Of a stretch of DNA of 64,000 nucleotides, positions 1-13,300 are shown one piece after another. The DNA is from Adiantum capillus-veneris (lineage: Eukaryota > Streptophyta > Polypodiopsida > Polypodiales > Pteridaceae). The notes under the pieces are model-generated. The model was not told the origin of the DNA. It ran no database searches and was given only the letters and a program-made list of their open reading frames with translations. The position numbers and the translations under genes are program-made. Position 1 is the stretch's first letter; each line of letters opens with the position of its first letter. The stretch is taken from NCBI GenBank assembly GCA_014529385.2, contig CM043958.1:87582525-87646524 (forward strand), in the 5' to 3' direction.

Positions 1-540
1 TGTTACTCTCGTCAAGGAAATATTGGGCCACTAAATACCACCCCAAGATAAGTGTATGCATTTTTATACTCCACCGTCTCCTGACCGTAGGTAAAGGTGG
101 ATGTTGACCTCCCAACCCACTGTGGTGTGGTGTTAAACACCCCGATCTTGGTTTTGCCAATGTTCACAGACAAGCCACTATCCTGAGCGAAAATGTGCAG
201 GGCATCCAAGTGATGCTGCATTCCCTCTGGGGAGTCGGAAATCAGCACAATATCATCAGCATCAGCATATAGCAACAATGGAATCCACGTCCATGCCAGT
301 TGTGCTCCTCTATCATCCTCTCCCTCTATGTAATCTAAAACCTCATCCACATGCATACCAAGAAGAGTAGGGGAGAGTGGGCAACCTTGTTTCACCCCAA
401 TAGTGGAGTGAACCAACTCAGATGTCCCCTCGAGAGTGTGAACCTGCCCCACTACTATCCTGTATAAAGCCATGACCTACTATCTTGTATAAAGCCAGGG
501 TCCCCCCAGATCAGCATTGTGGGCACCCCCATCTCCTATA
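1..540 (-). pseudogene. LINE reverse transcriptase fragment (family 1)
   Basis: Part of the reverse transcriptase of a non-LTR retrotransposon. The minus strand reads through EMGVPT, the STIGVKQGCPLSPTL box and the catalytic box to the TYLGVVFSG segment, closely matching the family-1 LINE at 20395-25694. The catalytic box reads YADADD instead of YADD because GCTGAT is repeated (plus strand 255-266), so two residues are inserted in the active site. A 24-bp direct duplication near 450-496 breaks the frame upstream. It ends at the window edge. It lies in intron 12 of PIR and is a dead fragment. Confidence 0.85.
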
Positions 541-544
541 GTCT

Positions 545-1197
545 GAGCATCAATCTTAAGCCCTATATTTTCCACTCTTTATTCTTTGCCATTTCAACTG
601 CCTCATCAAATGTCCTTGGCTACTTCAACTCTACCTTGAAACGTAGATTAGCTTTGAGACTTTCAAGAAACCTGTTCTTCTTCAATCCATGGGAGGATTT
701 TCAACCCCTAAAGCAACACGCCATCTCTCTTATAGCTCATTAAATTGCTTCACATAAGCTTCCACAATTTGATTTTCACCTTGAAAAAGATTTTTGATAG
801 ATTTCCATACCTTGTAAGGAACTTCTACCTTACGAAAGTGCTCAAGAAAAGCTTGTCGTATTCCATTGTATGTTATCACTTGAGGAGGCTCAACCAGAGC
901 TTCATATTCCCTGAACCAAGTCCTTGCATCATCCTTAAGGAAGAAAAAGAAAATCCTCAAGACTACGGTAGGATCTTGCTTGTCGGCAAGCAAGCATTGG
1001 AACTCCAAATCTTCAATAAACTTTTCTGCGTTTTCACCCTCATGACCATGAAACTCTAGAAACTTTGTTCCCATATCTACCAAAACCTGTAAACCGCAGG
1101 TAACTTGAAGAAGATCCTTCGTGGCGGGTACCAAAACACTGTTGGGAAAACATGAACAAGGGGCACCTCTATAGAAATGTCTCCCAATAGCGCTCAA
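545..1197 (-). pseudogene. Ty3/gypsy gag fragment, degenerate
   Basis: Retrotransposon gag (capsid) domain. The open part, 1197 down to 730, contains FLEFHGHEGENAEKFIEDLE, DDARTWFREYEAL and YVKQFNEL, the usual order for plant Ty3/gypsy gag. After a TAA at 730-732 the same frame continues with recognisable gag (WRVALGVENPP, TFDEAVEMAKNKEW) to about 545, interrupted by at least two more stops. No protease or polymerase follows. It abuts the LINE fragment on its left. Confidence 0.75.
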
Positions 1198-2289
1198 GAC
1201 ACAAATTCAACACCACAAACCGTATCAAAAGAGCTCCCACAACACCACAACTCAAAGGTAGGTGATCCCTTGGGAATTTACAAGCACACGCCCACCCAAA
1301 AGACCACCATGGAAACTAGGAAGCACCTGACCTCGCATGGATTTACAGCACACGCCAACCTATGCACTTGAGGAAAAGAGCTTCCCCCTTCACCAAATAA
1401 TTCTACAAAACCACAATTTTGAAGTGTAGGCACACCACTGAACAAGAGAGCTTCCACAACTTACCATACACCAAACTGCCTGGGCCCTGCGGGCTGCCAT
1501 ATTCGGTACCCAACGGGAAATAGACTGTATTTCCCAAACCACAACTCCAAAAGGGATGCTTTCAAGCCTTAGAAATTATCCGCATTTTCTACAACAAAAG
1601 TTTTGAAGACCACAATTTCAAATCTATGCACGTGCAAAATAGGCACGAACAGCAAGCTACCATCAAGCGACTACACATAGGAAAGGCTAGTCGAGGATAG
1701 AAAACTACATCAAAAAGCATAAAGAGGGCACAACGACCTAAGACCTACAAAATTCTGATATTTTTATGTTTGTACATCAGTTTTAGTTATATACAAGTCA
1801 TACTTCAAAAAACTCACTAACAGGCACTTACGGCAACCCGCCAGCAGGCGCTAGTCAAGCGACTTGCACTGCATGTACATGTGCTTCAAAAAACTCACTA
1901 ACAGGCACTTACGGCAACCCGCCAGCAGGCGCTAGTCAAGCGACTTGCAGTGCATGTACATGTGCTTGCTAAAGCAAGCTAAAAAGCCCACAAAAAGAAA
2001 TCCACACACCGTTTTGACATCGGGCGTCATGTCCATATGTACAAATTTACAAAAAAAAAGAGTGTCAAAAATGCGCATAACAACGTTTTTGCCTGGTACC
2101 AACCCATCAAAAACTTCATCGCCATCTCCTTGCAGATCGGCCAGCATTAGTATTCAGCAGTACGAGTGTTTCCATTTTCAGCCTCGTCTACATCTGAACA
2201 TAAGCATTTTGGAGCAGTCAATTGCAGATTCCAGCCCTCTATCACAAGTTGCTAGCATGGCAATCCCTAATGATCTAGCCAACCTACAG
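1198..2289. other. Non-coding intronic stretch, no gene seen
   Basis: Part of PIR intron 12. No convincing coding sequence on either strand. The short open frames at 1932-2316 carry no recognisable motif. The only structure seen is the 81-bp tandem repeat at 1803-1964. Confidence 0.6.
1803..1964. repeat. 81-bp tandem direct repeat, two copies
   Basis: Copies at 1803-1883 and 1884-1964 are nearly identical; one substitution was noticed (CACT against CAGT). A third copy may begin after 1964 but diverges at once. Function unknown; a recent local duplication. Confidence 0.9.
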
Positions 2290-2412
2290 ATCCCGGCGGA
2301 GGGGTCTAAACCCTAAGAGAAGAAGCGGAAGAAGACGTCATCTCCAACTTATAGTTTCTTATCGAGTGGCCTAAAGACATAAATGGGTTAGGATTAAAAA
2401 TTATAACCCTAC
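2290..2412 (+). repeat. Fragment resembling the 5' part of the LTR at 27335
   Basis: Matches 27340-27460 in order: a GAGG(A/G)G block, CTAAACCCTAAG / AAAACCCTAAG, an AGAAGAAG block, CCAACTTATG-like sequence, then GACATAAA and GGATTAAAA. The match is imperfect. It may be the left part of the same LTR whose right part is at 3755-4141, separated by the (TC)n-LINE-(TC)n block; that joining is inference. Confidence 0.5.
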
Positions 2413-2461
2413 CCAACTTACAAATCACCAGCCAAGGGGCCTAAACGCTAAAATAAAGCAC

Positions 2462-2463
<2 letters not shown>

Positions 2464-2556
<93 letters not shown>
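2464..2556. repeat. (TC)n microsatellite, about 93 bp
   Basis: Uninterrupted CT/TC dinucleotides. The 5'-truncated LINE copy starts at its last base. Confidence 0.97.
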
Positions 2557-3450
<894 letters not shown>

Positions 3451-3754
3451 GCACACTTTTTTTGTAAATCTTGCTGATCAAAATTACAAGTGGGAAACCT
3501 CAAAGCAAGGAAAACCCACGAAAAAGAAGAGATACAAAAAGTGAAGCACAATGAGGCTCCGAGGGCTAGAAACAATCAAAGTCAATCCAATAGGCATCAA
3601 GAGTAATGTCCCCAGCATCATAGGCAAAAATGAAGCGCTTGACCAAGCGATCAGACCATAAACTAAGACTGCAAAGACTGAAGCACCCCAAAAAGCCAAA
3701 ACCGCCTGTTAAGAGTGCCAAAAGTAAAACGGAGCCAAAGAGCAGTCGACACCT
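3451..3754. other. Unassigned sequence
   Basis: Purine-rich and without a recognisable coding region. The open frames here have no family motif. Confidence 0.5.
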
Positions 3755-4141
3755 GTCGAATGAAGGATGTAAGATGATGATGTGGCAGCATGGTACGGTC
3801 AGCCCATGGGACGCTAGCTTTTAGACCAGATGCTTTTGGAACTTGCTGCTTTTCATGTAATTGCTTTTGGATGGGCCTAGGGCCTTTAAATATGTGTTGT
3901 GGGCTCTCTCTCTGGCAGTCTATCTGCAGGGGATGCAGATCAGAGCCTCAGAGTGTACCTTGTGAAGCAATATAAAGAAATACCAAAAAGGACGCCATTG
4001 TTTGGGGCCATTGCAAACTGGGAGTGAAACTCCGCCACTCCGTGTCTCGTGTGGATTCTCTCTCTTTCTATTCTGTGGTTTGAAGTGCTAAACATCTGTT
4101 AATCTGTTCTTTCCGGTGGCACATGGCCTCGTCTTGTTACA
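3755..4141 (+). repeat. LTR (right part) of a Ty3/gypsy element
   Basis: Shares landmarks with the LTR-like segments at 13290, 27480 and 29880: a GATGTGGCAG block, GCTTTTGGA, GGGCCTTTAAATATG (likely TATA box at 3885-3894), CAATATAAAGAAATACC and CCGCCACTCCGTGTC. It ends in CA at 4141, one base before a primer-binding site. The left limit is uncertain. Confidence 0.75.
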
Positions 4142-4142
4142 G

Positions 4143-4154
4143 TGGTATCAAAGC
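4143..4154 (+). other. Primer-binding site, initiator Met tRNA type
   Basis: TGGTATCAAAGC, one mismatch from TGGTATCAGAGC, the complement of the 3' end of plant initiator Met tRNA. Its place directly after the LTR end supports the call. Confidence 0.8.
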
Positions 4155-4199
4155 TTCAGTTGTGTGCATTGTGGTCCTCCCAAGAATAGATAGAGCAAG

Positions 4200-6300
4200 A
4201 TGGCATTTTTGGATTTTATAGAGTACTTACAGTTCCTCCTCGCTGAACTCCGCGACATACTCTCGGCATCCTCAGTAGAATCTCCCGGTTGTGCAAAGCT
4301 TTGAGTAGTTCCTGAACTACACGTTGCCACCTCTGTTGCCTCGTGCCATTTCTCCTCCTCCGGCACCAGAACGCACAAGGGCCTCTAACCAACAACCTAC
4401 TCAGTCTTCCATCCAAATCGACGGAGTCTTGAAGAACATGGTGCAACCACCTCTACCACCGCCGTTGCCACTTCCTCCCCCACCTCCACCCGGATACAAA
4501 GGTTGGAGCCCTTACGGTTTTCCCTACTACTATCCACATCCTGGATTTGCACCAAATTAACTAAAAGATTTCAAGGATGGTGGATCGTACTTATAGTTCC
4601 TCCTCGCTGAACTCCGCGACATACTCTCGGCATCCTCAGTAGAATCTCCCGGTTGTGCAAAGCTTTGAGTAGTTCCTGAACTACACGTTGCCACCTCTGT
4701 TGCCTCGTGCCGTTCCTCCTCCTCCGGCACCAGAACGCACAAGGGCCTCTAACCAACAACCTACTCAGTCTTCCATCCAAATCAGCGGAGTCTTCAAGAA
4801 CATGGTGCAACCTTCTCACCTTGAACCGGTGCAACCACCTCTACCACCGCCGTTGCCACTTCCTCCCCCACTTCCACCCGGATACAATGGTTGGAGCCCT
4901 TATGGTTTTCCCTACTACTCTCCACATCCTGGATTTGCACCAAATTAACTAAAAGATTTCAAGGATGGTGGATCTACAATAAAATTTTTCATCTTTTTTG
5001 GAGTGAAAGATAGAAAGAAAGCCTTCCAGTTCTTGTATGCTTTGGGGAACTACACAAAAGAATCAAAGATTCTCGAGCCGCGGATTCCCTCATAGATAAT
5101 GCTATGCAGTGGTGGAATTTTATAGCCACTACACTGCACACTCCAAGGGCTTGGCAACCTTTCAAGAATATTTTTGCCCACGGCCACATGACATCCCTGT
5201 TTGAAGTACAGCATCTGGCAAAATGAGTTAACCTGAAAATGCTTGCCACCGAAACCATGAAAGACTAGAACCAAAGGTTCCTTGATGTTACCTGCCATTG
5301 TCTTTCTTCAAGCTCATCACCTTGGAGGATCATTGCGAGCCCTATACTATTGGACTCCTATCACCCTTACACGAATATTATTTGTCCAGCAGACAGCCTA
5401 GCGTTTTTCATTTTCAGCCAGCATCTCAGCACCTAACCTTCACTCACAGTATCATTCTCTCTTCTCTCTCCAGTCTATTGCACAATTCTCTCATGAAATA
5501 AAAGGAACCTTGAATACGCACTGAGCACTCATCCTAAGCATTCACCATCAATCACTTTTGCTGCACATTACAGGCTGCCTACAACCGACATACCCTATCC
5601 TCTACCTCTATACCCTCCCATCTGCCTGTCTCTATCCTCATTTGTTGTGATAAGGTGTGCATTTGCCCAATAGCCATTCGTAAACCATGTGAGAGCTGAG
5701 TATGATGTATCCATATAGCTGGGGGGATAATGAAGCCATTTGGACAGAGCTGGAGAAAGTCGCCCTTGCAGTCATCCTCGTGCCATGGGAAGAGCGGGTT
5801 TGACTTAAGTCATTGCTATGCCTCTCAATAAGTCAGCTCTAAGGATCTTGTTCAGTTCTGCTCAACTGAGCTTGAGTGTAGCGCAATCTAGACTGTACTC
5901 AAACGGAGGTAGTCTAAAATCTGCATGTTATGTAGACTCATCCAAGTGCTCATGAGGGCATCCAGCAATGTCTATCAACCTCAGCCTCTAAACTGCAACA
6001 GAAGGCAGGATGGGCAAGTTTCGGTCTACTCTCGGGACTCGATGAGGACTCTCTCTCCTTGCTTCCTCGAATGGGGAATCTCGCTGGGTCCTGTATTGAG
6101 TCCCCCAGGACTTCTTCCTTTGTAGCCACTAGGACGGCAAGGAATCCTACCACTCAATTTTTGGTCCGCTAAGCCGCTTTTCCGAAAGAGACTCCCGACA
6201 TTGGGTGACGGATGCATTATGAAACGGGTTGAGTAATCAAGGCTGCCTGACCAGTGTTTTATCTGCCAGAAAAAGGGGCATCGCTCTCATTAGAGACCCC
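4200..6300 (+). pseudogene. Ty3/gypsy gag remnant with internal duplication
   Basis: Starts with ATG at 4200 (MAFLDFIEYLQFLLAELRD), 58 bp after the primer-binding site, and hits a TGA after 34 codons. A proline-rich section follows in another frame, ending GFPYYYPHPGFAPN and then KDFKDGG. At about 5000-5340 the gag core is readable through frame changes: RKKAFQFLYALGNYTKESK, WWNFIATTLHTPRAWQPFKN, then NQRFLDV. Near 6250-6290 the reading DQCFICQKKGHRSH looks like the start of a gag zinc knuckle lacking its last Cys. No polymerase follows. 5340-5925 is unassigned. It is a dead remnant in PIR intron 12. Confidence 0.7.
4223..4974 (+). repeat. 364/388-bp tandem duplication inside gag
   Basis: Copy 1 is 4223-4586 and copy 2 is 4587-4974. 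The period is 364 bp; copy 2 carries a 24-bp in-frame insertion near 4811. Both copies include the proline-rich segment, so two similar Pro-rich open frames appear (4324-4560 and 4688-4948). Confidence 0.9.
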
Positions 6301-7245
6301 ATTCAGCTCAAAGACCCCTGACTCGATCTCAAGTAAGAAACCATAGTCACAGGCAACGGCAGCTTCAGTGAATCTTACTTGCCAGAGGCAGAGGCTTGGT
6401 GGGTTGCCCGTTGATCATGGGCTATGGATGTTCACCATATCCTTTCCCTGTATGTCACTTCGGACAATGATGTTGCCTTTTTTTGGCACCTTATGGCCTT
6501 TTCAAGTATCCTGCCTTCTTTGACCAGCTGAAACACTGGTTTCTTGTAATATACAGCAATCCTGCAATTTTTCATGGTGTAGTCAGGCCGCTTTTAGGAT
6601 TTCTCTACAGCAGCCCCTACAGTTTTCCCGTAAAGTAGGAGAACTCCCTTATGCTTTGATTGTTTCCAGCTGTCAACTCTCCTCCCCATGTCATAGATAT
6701 GCAAAGAGAGTGACATTAAATTCCATGACTTGGAGGTTTACCACTAGTAATATATGTAGTTACTTTTTTAAAAATGGCTTCTTCTTCCTAATCTATATAG
6801 AAAGATCATCTCCACACAAACTGCAGCTTGTCAAAACTGCCAACAGTGTCTCTTGGCCAGAACTTACCCTTTGTGATTTTTGTTAATGACAACTCTTATA
6901 TTTTCAACTTTTGACTCCATCCATATGCATGCATATGCTTAGGTAGGAAAAAGAAATAGAGAGCAAAGAACAGAAGAATTGTTAAGAATATATTCTCTCA
7001 ACTGCCATTGGGCACCACTTGATTTTTTCATTGCTTCGCTGCCCACTTTATCCTGCAATTATTCGCACAATTTGATTGACATCTGGATAACTAAGTCTCT
7101 GAGACTGAACAAAATAGAAACATTGAACACATAATAACAAAAGGATGGTTAGAATGCATAAGGACATCCATGACAGAAATAAAGATGTTCCCAGAATGAG
7201 GGGGTAAATAAGGATTCGAGAATGCAAGCTTGATTTCAGAATTAC
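6301..7245. other. PIR intron 12, no gene seen
   Basis: No coding exon of PIR or of any other gene recognised. The donor of this intron is at 7245 and its far end lies outside the window. Confidence 0.55.
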
Positions 7246-7339
7246 CTGGTTTGTTGCAGCTGCAAATCGCAGTACAAATTCATCATGCTCAAGCCTGATA
7301 GCAGCCATTTGATTGACAATGCAATACTGCCTCTGATAT
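7246..7339 (-). CDS. PIR: PIR exon 12 (residues 346-377)
   Basis: Follows a TTTTAC/ATATCAG 3' splice site and ends AACCAG/GTAATT. Codes YQRQYCIVNQMAAIRLEHDE and FVLRFAAATNQ. The next exon is not in the window. Confidence 0.92.
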
Positions 7340-10300
7340 GTAAAACTTATTAAGTGTAAAGCGAAATCAAAAAACGCATGTTCTACCCCAGCATGACATC
7401 AGTACAAGTTCTCAGCCAAAGCACGGAGCTGATTCTCAAAAAACACCACTAACAGAGCAAGTTTATAGAGAGGATATTCTGCAGCTTCTCGTGGAACTAA
7501 CTCGTGTGGAGATGGAAGAGATACCAAACGGCTCTGTGCTGAAAACTTCTGGAAGTAGGCTGAGAGTTCTTTCAACATGCTAGCTGGGGCAAGGTGCAAA
7601 TCAGGAAAAGCGGGCACAACAGGATCTTTCTGCAATTAAAAAATAAATGTATTTAAGCAGTAGAAAACTTTTAACCTTTCTATAATATAACCAGGCAATT
7701 CATTTTTCTACCTTGAATATGTTGATGAGGCGTGCCACCTTAATTTTTTTAAATATGGCATCACCATCTTTTTCTGTTGACATTGCAAGAACAACAAGCA
7801 CTGGTAACACTCTCAGAAGTACATGTCGCTCTGAGTAAAGCAGTATGGAATCCGACTCCAAGGACTCCACACAAAAATGGATCAGAACCTGAAGTATATC
7901 CTCTACGCTGCTTGATCAAGTATTCCGACAAAGGCAATGCTTAGAACAACTTATAAAACTGTGTTGTAACATGCATGAAAACTAACATGTTAGCATACTT
8001 GTTGACTCGAAAAAGCTCCCCTTGTATATTTGATAAAATAGCCCACCGGGTGCTCAAAAATATCTGGTATTTCAAAGCAAGATCAAGTCAGCCAGTAAAC
8101 CACAAGGGAGACAAAACATGCTGAATACAAGGCAGACATTGAGGACCTGTAAATCATCAAGTTCTTCTCTCATAGAATCTGTATCCTGCCACTGTGTGCT
8201 AACTTGAGTGAAGGTTCTGTATAAAAGAGACGGAAGGATGTAAGAATTACACCAAGGAAACATGCACTAAAGCTGGACCCATGATTAAAATGTACACAAC
8301 CTCGCCTCACACTACATCTAGGCAGGCATTGTAATATTCTGTCGAGCCCCACTAAGAATTCATTTGATAAAACAAGCAGCGGTAGAAAACCAAAGAACTG
8401 AGCAACAAATCATACGAACATAGCACTTCCGCATCACTTCCAAATGCAAGCATCTAGCTATAAGGACGCCAAAGTCCCCAAATCCAAGCTACATTCTCAA
8501 AAGTGCATATACAGATAACATTTATAAGGTCTGAAAGATCTGAAGTTCATAACAATACGAAAGGAGAAAGAAAGGCAAACACTTGTACAAGATACACCAT
8601 CAAGAGGCACACATTAACCTATTAAAGAAAGAAGTTTCTATTCTGAAATATCTATTTCTTTCTATATTTTGTTTCAAACAACAACATAAAAATGAAATTA
8701 AAGGATAATATGTGAAAGATAAGGTCTGAATGATCTGAACTTCATAACGAGGCGAAAGGAGAAAGAAAGGCAAACACTTGTACGTACAAGATACACAATC
8801 TAGAGGCACACATTAACCTATTTAAAAAAGAAGTTTCTATTCTGAAATAACTGTTTTTCTAATATTTTGTTTTAAGTTATTCCTATCAATATAAAAGACA
8901 AAAGGGTGAAGAAATGATTCTAGAAGGTCAAAATCTTACGGAAACAAAGACAAGACAAAATTGCACTTTCTTAGTTCCTAAGCATTGTCAAAAAATTTGG
9001 AAAGCAGGAATTCATAACTTGTTTGAACACAATCATCATAAATTAAATCATGCAACCTTACCTTTGCCATAACAGGAAAGAGAAAACTCACCACCTTTAT
9101 ATTTCAGAGCCTACAATATTCCTGCCAGAGCTGAAAGCACTCGCAAAATAGGAGCTAATATCCTGAGGCTCCCCAAGTTCCCTTCTACTTCTTATTGTTT
9201 TGATAGAATACAAGAATTGCTCAAAATAATCTTACAGCACTGCAAACTTCGTAACTTAAACAGTCTTGAAAATTGAGCTTGAAACTCAAGAAAAGAAATA
9301 GCCTTAAGTTTCTCCTAGGCAATCATATTTCATATGTATACGCATATGGAAGCCTGATTAAAGTATGTAAGATCCTATAGAGAGAAACATACACGGCCCT
9401 AATTTCTTAGTCCAATTTTACCACATGAAATTGTACTGCTCGTGGCAGAGCAGAACTTGACAATAGGTCTACTGTTGTGCACTCTTGTGATAAAAGTCTA
9501 AATATTAGAGATCTATATTCAAATGTTTAGAGTGAAATATATTTCTTTATAAGAGACAAGTGTGACAGGAGTGTACCTTAAAGGATGCTTGAGCAAACAT
9601 ATTGCATGGTAAAAACTTGAAAATGGCTATAAAGAGGCATGTGCTTGAAGTATGTAATTGAATTAAATTTTGCTGAAGGAACATAAAAAGTGGCTACAAA
9701 AGGCTAATTAATGTATTTGCTAAAGATAGGGAGCACAAAAACTTTCTACAACACAAACCTCTTATACCAGGAGAAATCATTCGGAATACTTGCTTTCGCA
9801 TTTTTTAAATGATCCAGCTGTAATAGCATATCCAGAAGCTTCAGAATAGACCTACATGGTTTTAAATTCACAAAATATACCAATTAGCTATAAAAAATAT
9901 ATATGATTTCATAAGAGCCTAGTATTAAGATTGGATATTCTTATAAATTCAGCATAGGTGCAATGAAGCTCTCATGAAGAGATGGCGCTCCCCAAGCAGA
10001 AAATTCTAACCTACATACAACTGGCTTGTGCCCTATAAATAGGTGTGGCTCAATATCTAAGGCAACTGTACCATTTGGCAGTTGGTAACCCATGGAACTG
10101 AATCACTTGACTGGTTATGCCTTCTGCAACTTAGTCTCTTGTTAGAATGCAACCCACAACCCTTTCCAAGCACATATCTGCCTCTTGTAGGGGCACATTT
10201 ATGCCACATGATGAGCTGGCACCTGACTAAAACTTGCAGAAGCAAAGACTCTAGCCCCCTAAAGGCCTAGAAACCGTCATCCTGCCTCTAACCAGCCTAA

Positions 10301-13300
10301 AAGGCAGGAACAAACATGGCTCGATAAGCCGATGTAGGTGTACCTCACAATGGACGGGCACAGCTACAAAACTAGCTGTGCCCTCACTCTCTAATCTCAG
10401 GGGAGATACCGGAGTTCTGTGAGAAGGTGAAACTCTCACACTCTCCACTACCTTTACTCCCTATTCTCACTCCTGCTCTTCATGACGCTTGTTTACAAGT
10501 ATTGTAGCTTCCACGAGCGGGTGAAGAAAAAGGCATACATTTGTCCATGGCATTGCAAATATTGCCCAATGACGAAGACATAAGTGTCACCCGTCTAAGC
10601 ACTCACTTGTGCAAGTTAGTAGGGGGTTCCACTCGATGTCCGCATACGCTGCAAAAGATCGATGATGATTGTTGCAAGAAGTACCTCCCTTTCAAAACAC
10701 ACAAGGCTACCAAGGGCATTGCTTTGACCCGAGAGGAGGCTGTCACACCCAATTGTCATGACCTCGAAGGAGAGGAGGGAGATTGAGTGCAATATTTTTC
10801 TCCATCCCTCTCTTTGGCCTTTGCAGGCCCGGCCACTTCCCATCCACCCAAGTCAGCAGTGGTAGCGGCGCTCCAAGTATTTTGAGAAGCATTGTTAAAT
10901 AATACATTTGCAACTGAGCGTCAGTTGCAGCCTACATGTGTCAAAATAGCATAGAAAACTCACAGATCACCAAGTATGGATCCCCAATGCCCATACAGGC
11001 AATTAATTTGCACTCTATGTGCCACTCAGCATTCAATTGCAGCATAGATGGGTGAAAATGAAAAAAGAACTCGCACAACAAATAAACAAAAATGTAGATT
11101 ACCACATATGTGTCACAGTCGGGCCACTAATTCGTCGCTCTGGACGAGAAAATCTCTGCATATCAACTGCCAGCTGAGCATTCTCCATAAAAGATTAGTG
11201 AAATATCCATAGGTGTCTGAGTGGAGAAGAGATTGATAAGTTACATATCAAAAACTCTTACTTTAGATGCGGCAGATGCTTGCCACTGCTGAATGCCACG
11301 AAGGCGAATTATCTCTAGATCCAAAACTTGGTAAGTTTCCAGATACAGTTCCGACTGACTTTGTTTCATTGAATCTGGTAGCTGTACTATCAGGAAATAT
11401 TTAAGCCAAGGTCAAAAGCAGCATAAACCTGTTCAACAACAAAAAACTATTGCAAAGTGTTTAAGATAACAGTGTAGCATGCTTCAGGTCTAGGATTACA
11501 AGTAAAGCATGGATGAAGCCCAGTTCAATAACAAATTGAGGACTTGAATATGAGCAGGCAAAGAATAAGAAGCAATGGTCAGGGACAAAACCTACTGCAG
11601 ATCTATTCTATGAAGGGAACAGGAGCCCTCCCATAAAGTCTGAATTTGAAAAGAGACAGAAGATATACTTATTGCAAATAAAGCCCGAACCTGTGGTAGT
11701 GCTTTTACACAACTCCTGTAGGTGTAAAGAACTGCAACCATCTCTTTTCCTTCTTGGACAAGAAGATTCTATTAAAACCCCGGTTTTGCATGTAAGAACC
11801 AGTTCAGAGTTGCAATACCACTAATATCCTTGAGAATTGATCATTATATAAACTTGATACAAACCAGAAGATTTATGGATTTTGTGTCCTCTGTGAGTGA
11901 CATCCTGTAGGCAGGAACATCCTCGTAATCTGTGCAAAGAAAGGTACAAACACCTCGGTTTCACACAAAATTCTGAAAAGAACATTTTACAGAAAACACA
12001 TTCTCAATCAGAATTTTTTGTCTCCCAGAACTGAATTACTAATCAGCCAAATCATCCAGCTTCTTAGCTTGATGTGCCTTCAAATCAGAAGGTAATTGAC
12101 CTAAATGTGAAAACACTAAGCTGGAGGCTGATAACAAACCACATCAAAATGAAACTGCTGACTCTTCATATCGATAAAAAACTGACATACCAATAGGGCT
12201 TTTGGATGAGCTCTTCCCGCTCATTAAGATTGCTGCTAACCCTTGCACGTCTGATTGATTATCCTGCAATGCAAGAGCCACAAATAGAAAAGACAGGACC
12301 AGATATTTATGATTGCAATGAAACTCTTCATTTTATCTCAGGGCTAAGCACAGCTGCTTCGTGAATGGGAGAAAAAAAAAATGATCAGAAAATGCATGTC
12401 TGTGAGAACACACAACAATCAGAGGCAAACCGAGAAGGTTGCTAAAATTACAAGTGAGCAAATTGACATTCAAACAATGCAAACCAAGTCCCCTCCCCCT
12501 CAACAAGGCAAAGACATAAATCTCTGTCTATAGACATTGAACCATACCAAGACACCAAAACAGAAGTTCTCTACAATCAGTTCTCGACAGCTTTGTATGA
12601 GGGTGCGTCTTTCAATAGCTCCCTCAATCTCTGGATGACACATATTGTCTCACAGAGAGCCTCCACGGGTGGTGTGGCTAGCTCCACTCTGATAATGTCA
12701 TCTCTGATGGAGAGTTTGTTGTGGATGATGCCAGAGATTGTCATAACCTATGGTCTCTCAATCCATGTGCATCATGAAGCTGTAGGTCCAGGTGCCCAAA
12801 CTATTGCTGCATACATCAACGTAGGGCGTCAAAAAGCCATCCCCTTGAGTGGGGATCCTTGAAGTGTGCCTGGTGGCAACGGCGCTCCAGCATCACTAGT
12901 GCAGTGTACCCTCTAGTGAGTCTGTTGCTGGCTGCGCTCGCCATGGAGAAGCAGCATGTGGTGGCTGTGAAAGCAGTCCCAAGGTATATATATGAGTCTA
13001 TCACCCTCTACTCGCCCTCCAAATAGTGTGGATAGGACCTCTGCTCCTAATTTGTATGGATGTATGAAAAAACACAACCTTGGTCTTCCCAAGGTTCACT
13101 ATTAGACCTTTCTGTGTGCAAAACTAATCCAGGGCCTGTAAATGGACCTACAATCCCTCCTAAGATTCAGAGACCAATACAATATGTCACAAGTTGCTGA
13201 TATGGCTTTCCTAGAACCCTAAAGGACCCCTGCCAATGGACAAGACCTGCCAAAAACCTAGCAATCGGTAAAACCTAGAAATCAACGAAACTGGTGATGT

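Noticed and set aside
4324-4948. Two proline-rich proteins on the plus strand
   Set aside because: They are the two copies of a duplicated gag segment after a primer-binding site, not host genes.
4989-5298. Minus-strand open frames of 82-89 codons
   Set aside because: The plus strand here reads as gypsy gag across frames (WWNFIATTLHTPRAWQPF), so the minus frames are shadows.
10541-10786. 81-codon open frame in PIR intron 6
   Set aside because: No recognised motif, no splice context and normal intron composition around it; left unannotated.
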